This document shows, in pieces, positions 1-6,211 of a stretch of 19,181 bases of DNA. Under the pieces are notes generated by a model. The model did no database searches. It saw only the letters and a program-made list of their open reading frames with translations, and had not been told where the DNA came from. Position 1 is the stretch's first letter. The number at the start of each line of letters is the position of its first letter. Origin of the DNA: Chloroflexota bacterium (GTDB lineage: Bacteria; Chloroflexota; Limnocylindria; Limnocylindrales; CSP1-4); NCBI GenBank assembly GCA_021785115.1, contig JAJYGO010000227.1, positions 1 through 19,181 of the forward strand, read 5' to 3'. A program made the position numbers and the translations under genes.

Positions 1-2187
1 GTACAGGCGGACCGTCCAGCGTCCCGGCGTGATCGGGACGTCGAGCGAGATGGTCTCGTCCGCGCGTGCAAACCACGAGAGCTGTCGTCCGTTGCTCCAG
101 GCGCCGAACCCGCGGTTCATGGCCTGAACGACCGGGAACATGGTCACGTCACCACGCCACCCCAGGTTCTCGGCCTCGTAGCTGGCCTCGGGCGTGCCTG
201 CCGGCGTTCCGCCGGACGTCGCGACCGTCGTCGCCACGAGAAACGAGTCGAGGCCCACCGCGGGTCGCCCCGGCGTCCCCGCGACGGTGAGCTCGATGAC
301 GTGTCGCCCGGCGCCACTCCACTCGGCGCGATACGCCACGCGCGCATCGGCGACATGCGCGCCCAGGTTGACGTCCCGCGGCCCGGCAAGCCGCGAGTTG
401 TCGAGCGCGACTTCCACGATGCCCTGGTCGAGTCCGCTCTGCGCGATGACCGCGACGGCACTGCCGTCGAACGTCAGGCGCGCGGTCGCACCTGGGTCCG
501 TGGCCCTGAGGACGGATTCGCCGACGGCATCCGGGTCGCTGACCGTCTCCCACGAGCCGCCGAGCTCGATGCGTGCGTCATCCGAGTCGACGAGCGACAC
601 GCGGTACGCCGCCCCCTCGATCCATCGACCCACGTTGCCCGCCTGGTCGGTGGCCCGGATCCGGTAGCGATAGACGGCGTCCAGCACGGGCCGGCGCGCC
701 ACCGCCGTGGTCCCGCCGCCAACCGTCGCGACGGTCCGATAGGAAGCGCCGCCCACGGACTCCTGCAGTTCGTATCGCGCCACGCCCGACTGCGCGTCGG
801 TGCCGATCCACCGCACGAGGGTCGAGGTCGGCGTCCCCCCGACGATCCCGCCCTCTCGGAAGATGATGCGCGGCGGGCTGACGGCGGGCGGCATAGCGTC
901 CACGCGGACGGGAAGCGAGAGCCAGGGCCCGAGGCGGCCGTCCCGGTCGACGGCGTAGGCGTGCAGGATCGTAATGCCATCGAGCCAGATCCGCTGCGCC
1001 GCGTTCCCCGTCAGGGTGACGATCTGCCCCCCGAGGCCTCCGGGAGGCTGCCGGAGCAGGAAAGGCATCCGCGCAGGCAGGCCCCAGACGCGGATCGCGG
1101 CCACCGGCGATTCCGTCGTTGCGACGCCTGCCACGCGCACGGTCGTGCGGCCGACGTACCAGCCAGTCACGGGTTCCGCCGGGGACGCCGTCGTACTGAT
1201 GACCGGGCCCCGGCGGAGCGGGGACGTGCTCGGCGACGCCACGACGATGGTGGCGTACCCGTTGCCCCCGCCCCCACAGGCGCCCGAGTCGCAGAACCAG
1301 CTCGGGTCCCTGCGCTCGCCGAGCTGCAGGACCATCTGGATGCCGACCTCGTTGCCAGGACGCAGGCTGACGTCCCGGGCGTCGCCCGAGTCGAGCGGGT
1401 GCGCGAGCTCGAACATCTGCGTCTCGAGCGGGCGTGCGCCTGCGGCCGTGCCATCGATGCTGCCGGGTGCCGGATAGCCTGCTCCCGTCGCGCTGTCGAG
1501 GGGCTCGCACCACGCGCCCGACACGCCCTGACCCTCTGCACAGGGGAACCACGCCGCGTCGTAGAAGCTGAGGGCTTCCTCGGTGCGTTGTACCGCGACG
1601 ACGTCGTCGCCGGCTTCCACGGGCGTGCCGTCGTTGTCGTTGTCGAACGTGATCCACATCGCCGCGTCGTCGGCGATCTGCCCGATCTGCACCGCCACGT
1701 ACAGGTTCGCGTCGTCGTTCATGACCGAGACGACGGCCGGAACGCGCCCCGACCCGACGTAGCCGCCGTCCGCCTCGGGCATCCGGAGGAGCAGCTCGAG
1801 CTGTGCCGCGCCGTCCCACTCGCCGGGGTCGACGGTCCCGTCGATCGCGGGCGTCCCGAAGGCCGAGAGGACGGGGCGCCCGGTGGCGGTCGCCGCCGGG
1901 GGCGGAGCCGGGGGGCCAAGCGATCCCGCCGGCACGTCGGCCGCGGGGGCAAGCGAGGTACCCAAAGGCGCGGTCGGTGGCACGGTCCGGCCTGCACCGC
2001 TCGGGGATGTCATGTCGGCCACGCTCGGGGATGACGGAGAGGTCATCGAGGACGTCGCGGTTGCCTCGGGGGTGGCAGGGGGTGCCACGGGTGGAACTGC
2101 GCCTCCGCAGCCGGCCACGAGCGCGGCAGCAACGACGAGAGCCGCGGCCACACGTGACGGCCCGTGGGGGACAGCGTCTGGCTTCAT
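1..2187 (-). CDS. Multi-domain secreted lipoprotein with CBM9-like and CBM6/35-like domains (3' end outside window)
   Basis: The frame is open for 729 codons and runs off the left edge, so the C-terminus is missing. The N-terminus is a lipoprotein signal: a hydrophobic Ala/Val/Leu run ending in LVAGC, with the acylated Cys at residue 27. A Pro/Thr/Ser-rich linker follows to about residue 105. Residues ~108-250 look like a CBM9-like sugar-binding domain (IDGTVDPGEWDGA near 115, then NDDANLYVAVQIG and WITFDNDNDG). Residues ~330-430 look Ig-like. Residues ~445-530 look like fibronectin type III (ATDQAGNVGRW near 512). A further beta-sandwich-like segment covers ~535-660. From ~670 (YEAENLGWRG) a CBM6/35-type domain begins and is cut off. 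The protein is probably anchored outside the membrane and binds polysaccharide or cell-wall glycans. No catalytic domain is visible in the part present. The ATG overlaps the stop of the upstream lipoprotein gene (ATGA at 2184-2187), so the two are probably translated together. Domain names are my reading of sequence patterns, not a search. Confidence 0.8.
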   Translation of the reverse strand, partial: MKPDAVPHGPSRVAAALVVAAALVAGCGGAVPPVAPPATPEATATSSMTSPSSPSVADMTSPSGAGRTVPPTAPLGTSLAPAADVPAGSLGPPAPPPAATATGRPVLSAFGTPAIDGTVDPGEWDGAAQLELLLRMPEADGGYVGSGRVPAVVSVMNDDANLYVAVQIGQIADDAAMWITFDNDNDGTPVEAGDDVVAVQRTEEALSFYDAAWFPCAEGQGVSGAWCEPLDSATGAGYPAPGSIDGTAAGARPLETQMFELAHPLDSGDARDVSLRPGNEVGIQMVLQLGERRDPSWFCDSGACGGGGNGYATIVVASPSTSPLRRGPVISTTASPAEPVTGWYVGRTTVRVAGVATTESPVAAIRVWGLPARMPFLLRQPPGGLGGQIVTLTGNAAQRIWLDGITILHAYAVDRDGRLGPWLSLPVRVDAMPPAVSPPRIIFREGGIVGGTPTSTLVRWIGTDAQSGVARYELQESVGGASYRTVATVGGGTTAVARRPVLDAVYRYRIRATDQAGNVGRWIEGAAYRVSLVDSDDARIELGGSWETVSDPDAVGESVLRATDPGATARLTFDGSAVAVIAQSGLDQGIVEVALDNSRLAGPRDVNLGAHVADARVAYRAEWSGAGRHVIELTVAGTPGRPAVGLDSFLVATTVATSGGTPAGTPEASYEAENLGWRGDVTMFPVVQAMNRGFGAWSNGRQLSWFARADETISLDVPITPGRWTVRLY

Positions 2188-3206
2188 GTCGGCACCCCCT
2201 CGAGCGGCTCCCGATCGGTGATCACGAACTGCGCACGACAGTCGAGCCGCGCCAAATCCCGGGCGTACTCGTGTCTGCTCCCCGTCACGGGGTCGATCCC
2301 GCCTACACGACGCGAGACGGAGGCGGGGTCATCGAAGTGCCCGGTGATCCGGTAGCGGATGCCGTTGCCGGGCGGGTCGCCGACATACCCGTCCGCCGTT
2401 CTCACGATGTTCGATGCCGGCGCGTAGACGACCGCCAACCAGTGGCCGTAGTCACCGACGAACTCCTGGTGTACGAGCGGCAGCAGCCAGGCAGGCGTGC
2501 CCCACCAGCCCATCGGCCAGTCCGCCAGCATCCTGCTCCACGCGTACGCCTCGAACGACAGCGGGGTGTCCCCGAAGCACGCGACTCGCTCCAGGACGAA
2601 CATCGTCGCGAGTTGCTCGATCGTGACCGGGGGCGACGGGCAGGCGAGGTCGAGGCCGACGAGCCAGGGCTCGCCACCGCGGCTCGCGGAGGCGACCCAC
2701 CCGAACGGCTCGTTCCCATACGGCCCGGAGTCCTGCCCGGCGTACCACGTGTACCCCGACGCCTCCACCGGACCGGCCACGAGGAACAGCCGGTCGCCGG
2801 CCCCGAGGTGGTGGTCCAGGATCACCGAGTCGCTCCCCACCGAAGGCCGGGACCTGATCACGAGGTCGTCCGCCACCACCTCGGCGAACCGGTCGACGCG
2901 CAGCGCGGCAGGCGTGGCGGGCAGGCCTGCGTAGGGCGACGCGGACGGCGTCGGCTGCGGGATGGGCGACGCGCTCGGCTGGGTCGTGACAGCAGGCGGT
3001 GGCGTGGGAGCGGCGGACCACCAGACGACTGCCGCGGGTGGGGTCGGCCGAACGGTCGACGGTACCGATCGGCCGTCGGCCGGGCGCTCGCTCGTCGCAC
3101 ATCCGAGCAGGACCACCGCAGCCAGCGAGCCGAGGAGGAGCAGCGGATGGAGGCGCCCCCGAGACCCGGGCCGCCGGATCAGCACGCTGGGGTTCCTCGT
3201 GGTCAT
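2184..3206 (-). CDS. Lipoprotein with SH3-like domain, first gene of a coupled pair
   Basis: The protein is 340 residues. I chose the ATG at 3206 because it directly precedes a textbook lipoprotein signal: an Arg-rich n-region, the hydrophobic run LLLLGSLAAVVLLGC, and the lipid-modified Cys at residue 36. The frame stays open much further upstream, to about 4010, but that part has no protein-like character and runs under the SRPBCC gene. Residues 46-100 are a Pro/Ser/Thr linker. Residues ~108-175 resemble a bacterial SH3-like module (VVADDLVIRSRPSVGSDSV, then GYTWYAG and GWVAS), of the kind that binds peptidoglycan or peptides. The remaining ~165 residues are rich in Trp and Tyr and have two Cys (188 and 210) plus a later one (323). 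I do not recognise this part. The stop overlaps the start of the next lipoprotein by ATGA. The ribosome-binding site is weak. The function is probably at the cell envelope; the substrate is unknown. Confidence 0.78.
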   Translation of the reverse strand: MTTRNPSVLIRRPGSRGRLHPLLLLGSLAAVVLLGCATSERPADGRSVPSTVRPTPPAAVVWWSAAPTPPPAVTTQPSASPIPQPTPSASPYAGLPATPAALRVDRFAEVVADDLVIRSRPSVGSDSVILDHHLGAGDRLFLVAGPVEASGYTWYAGQDSGPYGNEPFGWVASASRGGEPWLVGLDLACPSPPVTIEQLATMFVLERVACFGDTPLSFEAYAWSRMLADWPMGWWGTPAWLLPLVHQEFVGDYGHWLAVVYAPASNIVRTADGYVGDPPGNGIRYRITGHFDDPASVSRRVGGIDPVTGSRHEYARDLARLDCRAQFVITDREPLEGVPT

Positions 3207-3477
3207 GCTCTTGCCTGCCTCGCTCCGCCGGCGGGGCAACCGCCACGGCACCTCCCGCCACCACACAGATGCCGCCGGACGACCTGGCGTCCCGGGACGG
3301 GCCACGGGAACTTGTCGCGGGGGGCGTCGAGCTGCGGCCGCTGTCTTGGCCGCCCTGACCGCACCAAACCACCGGCGGGACCGACCCGCGGCGGAAGCGT
3401 CTCGGCATGGATGGGCGCGTCGCTTGCCAGGCCGCGGGCCCTTGACGGCAGCGGGGTGTCGCCCATGCTCACGGATC

Positions 3478-3509
3478 CGGGCATGAACAAGCGCCCCCGG
3501 ACGGACTCG
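3478..3509. repeat. Direct repeat copy A: tRNA-Arg 3' end plus flank (att-like)
   Basis: These 32 bases match 5734-5765 exactly and in the same orientation, 2256 bases apart. In the second copy, 17 of the 32 bases are the 3' end of the tRNA-Arg(CCT) gene (acceptor 3' strand, T-stem 3' strand and part of the T-loop). The other 15 lie just downstream of the tRNA. Weaker similarity continues for about 37 more bases on the low-coordinate side: aligned without gaps from CTTGAC at 3441 (5697 in copy B) to the shared CGGGC, about 30 of 42 bases agree. A tRNA 3'-end duplication of this kind is the usual footprint of site-specific integration. It could also be a non-mobile segmental duplication. Confidence 0.8.
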
Positions 3510-3514
3510 GGGGC
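3493..3514 (-). other. Perfect 7-bp hairpin mimicking the tRNA-Arg acceptor stem
   Basis: On the minus strand, GCCCCCG (3514-3508) pairs perfectly with CGGGGGC (3499-3493) around an 8-base loop AGTCCGTC. The stem is identical to the acceptor stem of the tRNA-Arg gene at 5749-5820, and the loop is its T-arm 3' strand. The body of the tRNA, from the D arm to the T-loop, is absent. It therefore looks like a tRNA gene collapsed by internal deletion. Alternatively the 3' half was duplicated and a complementary 5' half arose beside it. No T-run follows on either strand, so a role as intrinsic terminator is not supported. Confidence 0.5.
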
Positions 3515-3747
3515 ACACGAAGCAAATCGCCCGACCCGCTCGCGTGGTACGCAACCGTGTGAGCACGAGGGGTAATGCGGCCCTACGTCCCGACAGGTTG
3601 ACTCGCCTACGCTCGGCTCCACGCGGGAGGCGTTGACGCGCGGCGCTCGCACTGGCCGCCGGTGCCGCGTCCGAGCCACTGGCGAACCCGACCCCGCGCG
3701 GCCACCGGCGTGTGCCGCTGACCGGTCGAGCGAGGGGGGTGTGCGCC

Positions 3748-4218
3748 ATGGCCCACGCGAGCATTCGTCGCAACGTCGACGCGCCGATCGAGCGCGTCTG
3801 GCAGCTCGGGACCGACCTGCGGCGCTGGCCCACCTGGCTCGAGGGACTGCTCGAGATCGGTGAGGTGAGTGGCCCGGATGACCAGGTCGGGACCACCGCG
3901 GTCCTCGTCCTGAAGGGGCCCGACGGGATCCACCGCCTGCGGCTCGAGGTCGTCACCGTTGATCGCCCGCGGATGCACGCCCACGTCGCCGCGGAGATCG
4001 GGGGCGGCATGTCCTACCGCTCCACCATCCGGCTCGCCGAGGCGACCGGAGGCGGCACAGACTTCACCTGGGAGCAGGACATCACGGCGGCGCCCGGCCT
4101 CCTCCGTGCGCTCGCCGATCGGTTCCTCGTCCGGCGCATGAGTGAGCGGCAGATGGCGACCTCCTGCGACCGCTTCGCCTCCTTGCTGCGTCAGGGCGAG
4201 GCGACCGTGGGAGCCTGA
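3748..4218 (+). CDS. SRPBCC / polyketide-cyclase-like (START-fold) protein
   Basis: The protein is 156 residues, the usual size for a single SRPBCC domain. It begins with the typical pattern of the family: a beta strand, then VDAPIERVWQLGTDLRRWPTWLEG (residues 10-33), in which the P..RVW and the RWPTW turn are characteristic. The C-terminal long helix is residues ~118-148. The fold makes a hydrophobic pocket for lipids, polyketides or other small ligands; the ligand cannot be read from sequence. I chose ATG 3748 because GAGGGGGG lies 8 bases upstream and the domain begins immediately. An in-frame extension to 3712 adds nothing conserved. The M20 peptidase gene follows after 15 bases, so the two are probably one operon. 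Both lie inside the tRNA-derived direct repeat. Confidence 0.82.
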   Translation: MAHASIRRNVDAPIERVWQLGTDLRRWPTWLEGLLEIGEVSGPDDQVGTTAVLVLKGPDGIHRLRLEVVTVDRPRMHAHVAAEIGGGMSYRSTIRLAEATGGGTDFTWEQDITAAPGLLRALADRFLVRRMSERQMATSCDRFASLLRQGEATVGA

Positions 4219-4233
4219 GCCGAGGGTGCTGTG

Positions 4234-5688
4234 ATGCCGGCGACGGCCATGAGAAGCGATGGACCGGCGACGGGGACCCGCAGTGAGGCCCTCGTCGACG
4301 AGGCCACCGGGCTCCTGCAGGGACTGATCCGCAACCGCTGCGTGAACGACGGTTCGGTGGAGTCAGGGCAGGAGATCCGCAACGCCGACCTCCTCGAGGG
4401 CTTTCTCCGCACTGACCGGCTCGTCTTCCGTCGCTTCGAGCCGGCGCCCGGCCGGGTGAGCCTCCTCGCCCGGCTCGAAGGGAGTGACCCATCGGCGCCG
4501 CGTCTGCTGCTCCTCGGCCACACCGACGTCGTGCCCGCCACGCCATCCGCCTGGCGGCGTGATCCCTTCGGCGGTGAACTCGTCGACGGGGAGGTCTGGG
4601 GCCGGGGCGCGGCCGACATGCTGAGCTCGACCGCGACGATGGCCGTCGCCCTGCGCGAGCTCGCCCGGCGGGCGCCCATGCGGGGCACCCTGCTCTTCCT
4701 CGCCGAGGCCGACGAGGAAGCCGGGGGAGCCCTGGGCGCGGGCTGGATCACGCAGCACGAACCGGACGCGGTGCGCGCTGACTACGTGCTGACCGAGGCG
4801 GGGTTCCGGCTGCCGCTGCCCGCGCGGGACGGCGCACCGCTCGTCCAGGTCGCGACGGGCGAGCGCGGACTCTGCTGGTGCCGGTTGCGGGTGACCGCCC
4901 GGGGCGGCCACGGGTCGATGCCCTTCGGGTGCGACAACGCCACGGTGAAGATCGCCGAGTTCGTGCGCCGGCTCGTGGCAAACCCGCCGCCTGCAGTCCT
5001 CGGGGGCGACTGGCGGGCCTTCGTCGAGGCGGTCGACCCGGTGCCCGAGATCGCTGCGACCTGGCACGACGTCGAGACCTTCGAGCGCGGCCTCGCGGCA
5101 CCCGGAGCACTCATGCCGGGTCCGCTCCACAACATCACGCACACCACGATCACCCCGACGGTCCTGCGCAGCGGCACGAAGGTGAACGTGGTCCCCAACC
5201 TTGCCGAGCTCGACCTCGACGTGCGGATGCTGCCCGGCCACTCGGCCGATGATGTCCGCGCGTTCATCCGGCACGCGCTCGGCGACCTCGCGGACGAGAT
5301 CCGGATCGACATCATCACCGAGGATCCGGCGAGCGCCTCTGCGGTCGACACGCCGCTCTTTCGGACCGTCCGGGGCGTCGTCGCGGACCTTGTTCCCGGT
5401 TCCCGGGTGGTGCCCTCGCTGTTCCTCTTCGGGAGCAGCGACGCGCGGTTCTTCCGACGGTTGGGCGCGACCGCCTACGGCGCGGCCCTGATGAGCGACC
5501 GCATCCCCTTCGGGGAACTCGCACGGATGCTCCACGGCATCGACGAGCGGATGGATCTGGAGTCGCTGCGCCTCATGGCCGCGTTCTGGATCGGAGTGCC
5601 GGAGCGTATGTTCGGTTCGCGGCCGCTCTCCCCCGACGCGGATCAGCCCGCCCCGCCGGCCCGTCGCGCTCACGGGCTTCCTCGCTGA
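4234..5688 (+). CDS. M20-family metallopeptidase (ArgE/DapE/carboxypeptidase G2-like)
   Basis: The protein is 484 residues, a little long for M20. The family's two-zinc site is complete: LLGHTDVVP (His96, Asp98), GRGAADM (Asp128, the bridging residue), EADEEAGG (catalytic Glu161 and zinc-binding Glu162), VLTEAG (Glu188), and the late His in MLHGIDERM, preceded by SSDARFFRRLGA. The lid/dimerisation domain starts near GERGLCWCRLRVTARGGHGS (residues ~209-228). The protein probably hydrolyses a peptide or an N-acyl amino acid; the substrate is not readable. The start is uncertain between GTG 4231, ATG 4234 and ATG 4249. GAGGG at 4222-4226 is best spaced for 4234. The last ~20 residues are a Pro/Ala/Arg tail without family character. 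It follows the SRPBCC gene by 15 bases and converges on the tRNA gene. Confidence 0.9.
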   Translation: MPATAMRSDGPATGTRSEALVDEATGLLQGLIRNRCVNDGSVESGQEIRNADLLEGFLRTDRLVFRRFEPAPGRVSLLARLEGSDPSAPRLLLLGHTDVVPATPSAWRRDPFGGELVDGEVWGRGAADMLSSTATMAVALRELARRAPMRGTLLFLAEADEEAGGALGAGWITQHEPDAVRADYVLTEAGFRLPLPARDGAPLVQVATGERGLCWCRLRVTARGGHGSMPFGCDNATVKIAEFVRRLVANPPPAVLGGDWRAFVEAVDPVPEIAATWHDVETFERGLAAPGALMPGPLHNITHTTITPTVLRSGTKVNVVPNLAELDLDVRMLPGHSADDVRAFIRHALGDLADEIRIDIITEDPASASAVDTPLFRTVRGVVADLVPGSRVVPSLFLFGSSDARFFRRLGATAYGAALMSDRIPFGELARMLHGIDERMDLESLRLMAAFWIGVPERMFGSRPLSPDADQPAPPARRAHGLPR

Positions 5689-5733
5689 CCACTGGGCTTG
5701 ACAGCGGGACCATCTCGCCCACGATCATGGATT

Positions 5734-5765
5734 CGGGCATGAACAAGCGCCCCCGGACGGACTCG
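5734..5765. repeat. Direct repeat copy B, overlapping the 3' end of tRNA-Arg
   Basis: This is the partner of the copy at 3478-3509, with 32 of 32 bases identical and the same direction. Bases 5749-5765 are inside the tRNA-Arg gene (its 3' end) and 5734-5748 are the downstream flank. The intact tRNA therefore lies at one end of the bracketed segment and the truncated copy at the other. This is the arrangement expected when an element integrates into a tRNA 3' end and restores the gene. The small hairpin at 5704-5718 (GCGGGA, loop CCA, TCTCGC) is not conserved in copy A. Confidence 0.8.
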
Positions 5766-5820
5766 AACCGCCGACGCAGGCCTTAGGACGGCCTCGCTCT
5801 GTCCACTGAGCTACGGGGGC
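5749..5820 (-). tRNA. tRNA-Arg, anticodon CCT
   Basis: The gene is 72 bases and folds into a complete cloverleaf on the minus strand. The acceptor stem is GCCCCCG/CGGGGGC (7 bp) and the D stem GCTC/GAGC with loop AGTGGACA. The anticodon stem is AGGCC/GGCCT with loop GTCCTAA. The variable loop has 5 bases. The T stem is GGCGG/CCGTC (one G-U pair) with loop TTCGAGT. The anticodon CCT (5787-5785) reads AGG. The 3' CCA is not encoded. Position 32 is G where bacterial tRNAs usually have a pyrimidine. The 3' end is duplicated at 3478-3509. A -10-like TACAAT ends 9 bases upstream of the gene. Confidence 0.95.
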
Positions 5821-5829
5821 GTGCCGGTG

Positions 5830-5835
5830 ATTGTA
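5830..5835 (-). promoter_or_regulatory. Probable -10 element of the tRNA-Arg promoter
   Basis: On the minus strand the sequence reads TACAAT, five of six matches to the sigma-70 consensus TATAAT. It stands out in a very GC-rich context. It ends 9 bases before the mature tRNA, which would give a short 5' leader. No good -35 is visible 16-18 bases upstream, as is common in high-GC genomes. Confidence 0.5.
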
Positions 5836-5898
5836 CGGCGGCGGCGTGGCGGCACGGCTCGTCCGGACGTCGTGGCGGGGTCCGTGCGCACGCCGGCC

Positions 5899-5904
5899 TA
5901 GAAT
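5899..5904 (+). promoter_or_regulatory. Possible -10 element for the glutaredoxin/ccdA/tlpA operon
   Basis: TAGAAT on the plus strand matches five of six positions of TATAAT and lies in the only AT-containing patch before the operon. It would place the transcription start near 5911. This rules out the ATG at 5903, which overlaps the element. It leaves either a leaderless GTG at 5912 or the ATG at 5936. No -35 is recognisable. Confidence 0.35.
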
Positions 5905-5935
5905 GGCGCCCGTGTCCCGCCTATCCCCCTCCCCG

Positions 5936-6211
5936 ATGCTGACCCTGTTCACCCGGCCCGGCTGCCATCTCTGCGACGACGCCCGGGCCCGGCTCGACGC
6001 GCTGCTCGCCGAACGGGTTGCGGCCGGGCGATCGATGGTCGCCGTGGTCGAGGTCGACATCGAGGCGGACGCCGCGCTTCTGGCGCGCCACCACGACACG
6101 ATCCCGGTGCTTGCGTCGGGATCCGAGGAACTGCCGCTCGCCATGCGCCCGGACGCCCTGCGGGGATTCCTGGCGCGCGTGCTGGACGGCGCCGACGCGA
6201 CCCGTGCCTGA
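5936..6211 (+). CDS. Glutaredoxin-like thiol-disulfide protein (DUF836-type)
   Basis: The protein is 91 residues. It opens with MLTLFTRPGCHLCDDARARLDAL written as one strand-loop-helix, with the redox pair CHLC at residues 10-13. A second strand (VVEVDIEAD) follows, then IPVLASGSEELP carrying the family's conserved Ile-Pro. This is the layout of the small glutaredoxin-like DUF836 family. I placed the start at ATG 5936 because the fold begins there. There is no Shine-Dalgarno sequence before it, nor before the in-frame ATG 5903 and GTG 5912, so a leaderless start at 5912 is possible. It is first in an operon with ccdA (8-base overlap) and a TlpA-like gene. It may be the cytoplasmic partner of that thiol-transfer chain. 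Confidence 0.82.
   Translation: MLTLFTRPGCHLCDDARARLDALLAERVAAGRSMVAVVEVDIEADAALLARHHDTIPVLASGSEELPLAMRPDALRGFLARVLDGADATRA

Larger units (their letters stand above)
3207..3747. other. 541-base gene-free stretch between divergent genes
   Basis: This stretch lies between the start of the SH3-like lipoprotein (minus strand) and the start of the SRPBCC gene (plus strand), so both promoters should be here. I see no convincing -35/-10 pair on either strand. A TTGACT at 3598-3603 has no -10 at the right distance. The open frames that cross it have only the Arg/Pro/Gly/Ala-rich composition typical of non-coding frames in GC-rich DNA. Its one clear element is a 32-base copy of the tRNA-Arg 3' end with flank at 3478-3509, listed separately. 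A ribosome-binding site (GAGGGGGG, 3732-3739) for the SRPBCC gene closes the stretch. Confidence 0.6.

Noticed and set aside
301..2034. Long plus-strand open frame (577 codons) opposite the CBM lipoprotein
   Set aside because: Its product is Arg/Pro/Ala/Gly-rich without domains or membrane segments, while the opposite strand encodes a coherent lipoprotein with recognisable beta domains.
1803..3575. Long plus-strand open frame (590 codons) over the lipoprotein pair
   Set aside because: It is low-complexity Arg-rich and antisense to two genes with clear lipoprotein signals; a by-product of high GC.
3203..3679. Minus-strand frame of 158 codons in the 541-base gene-free stretch
   Set aside because: There is no recognisable domain, the composition is Arg/Gly/Pro-rich with scattered Cys, it crosses the tRNA-derived repeat, and it overlaps the start of the lipoprotein gene.
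3207..4010. In-frame upstream extension of the SH3-like lipoprotein to an ATG at 4010
   Set aside because: It would bury the lipoprotein signal 268 residues inside the protein and overlap the SRPBCC gene; the extension has no protein-like character.
5704..5718. Small hairpin (GCGGGA, loop CCA, TCTCGC) after the M20 gene as terminator
   Set aside because: It has only 6 bp with one G-U pair, no U-tract, and is not conserved in the matching flank of the other repeat copy.
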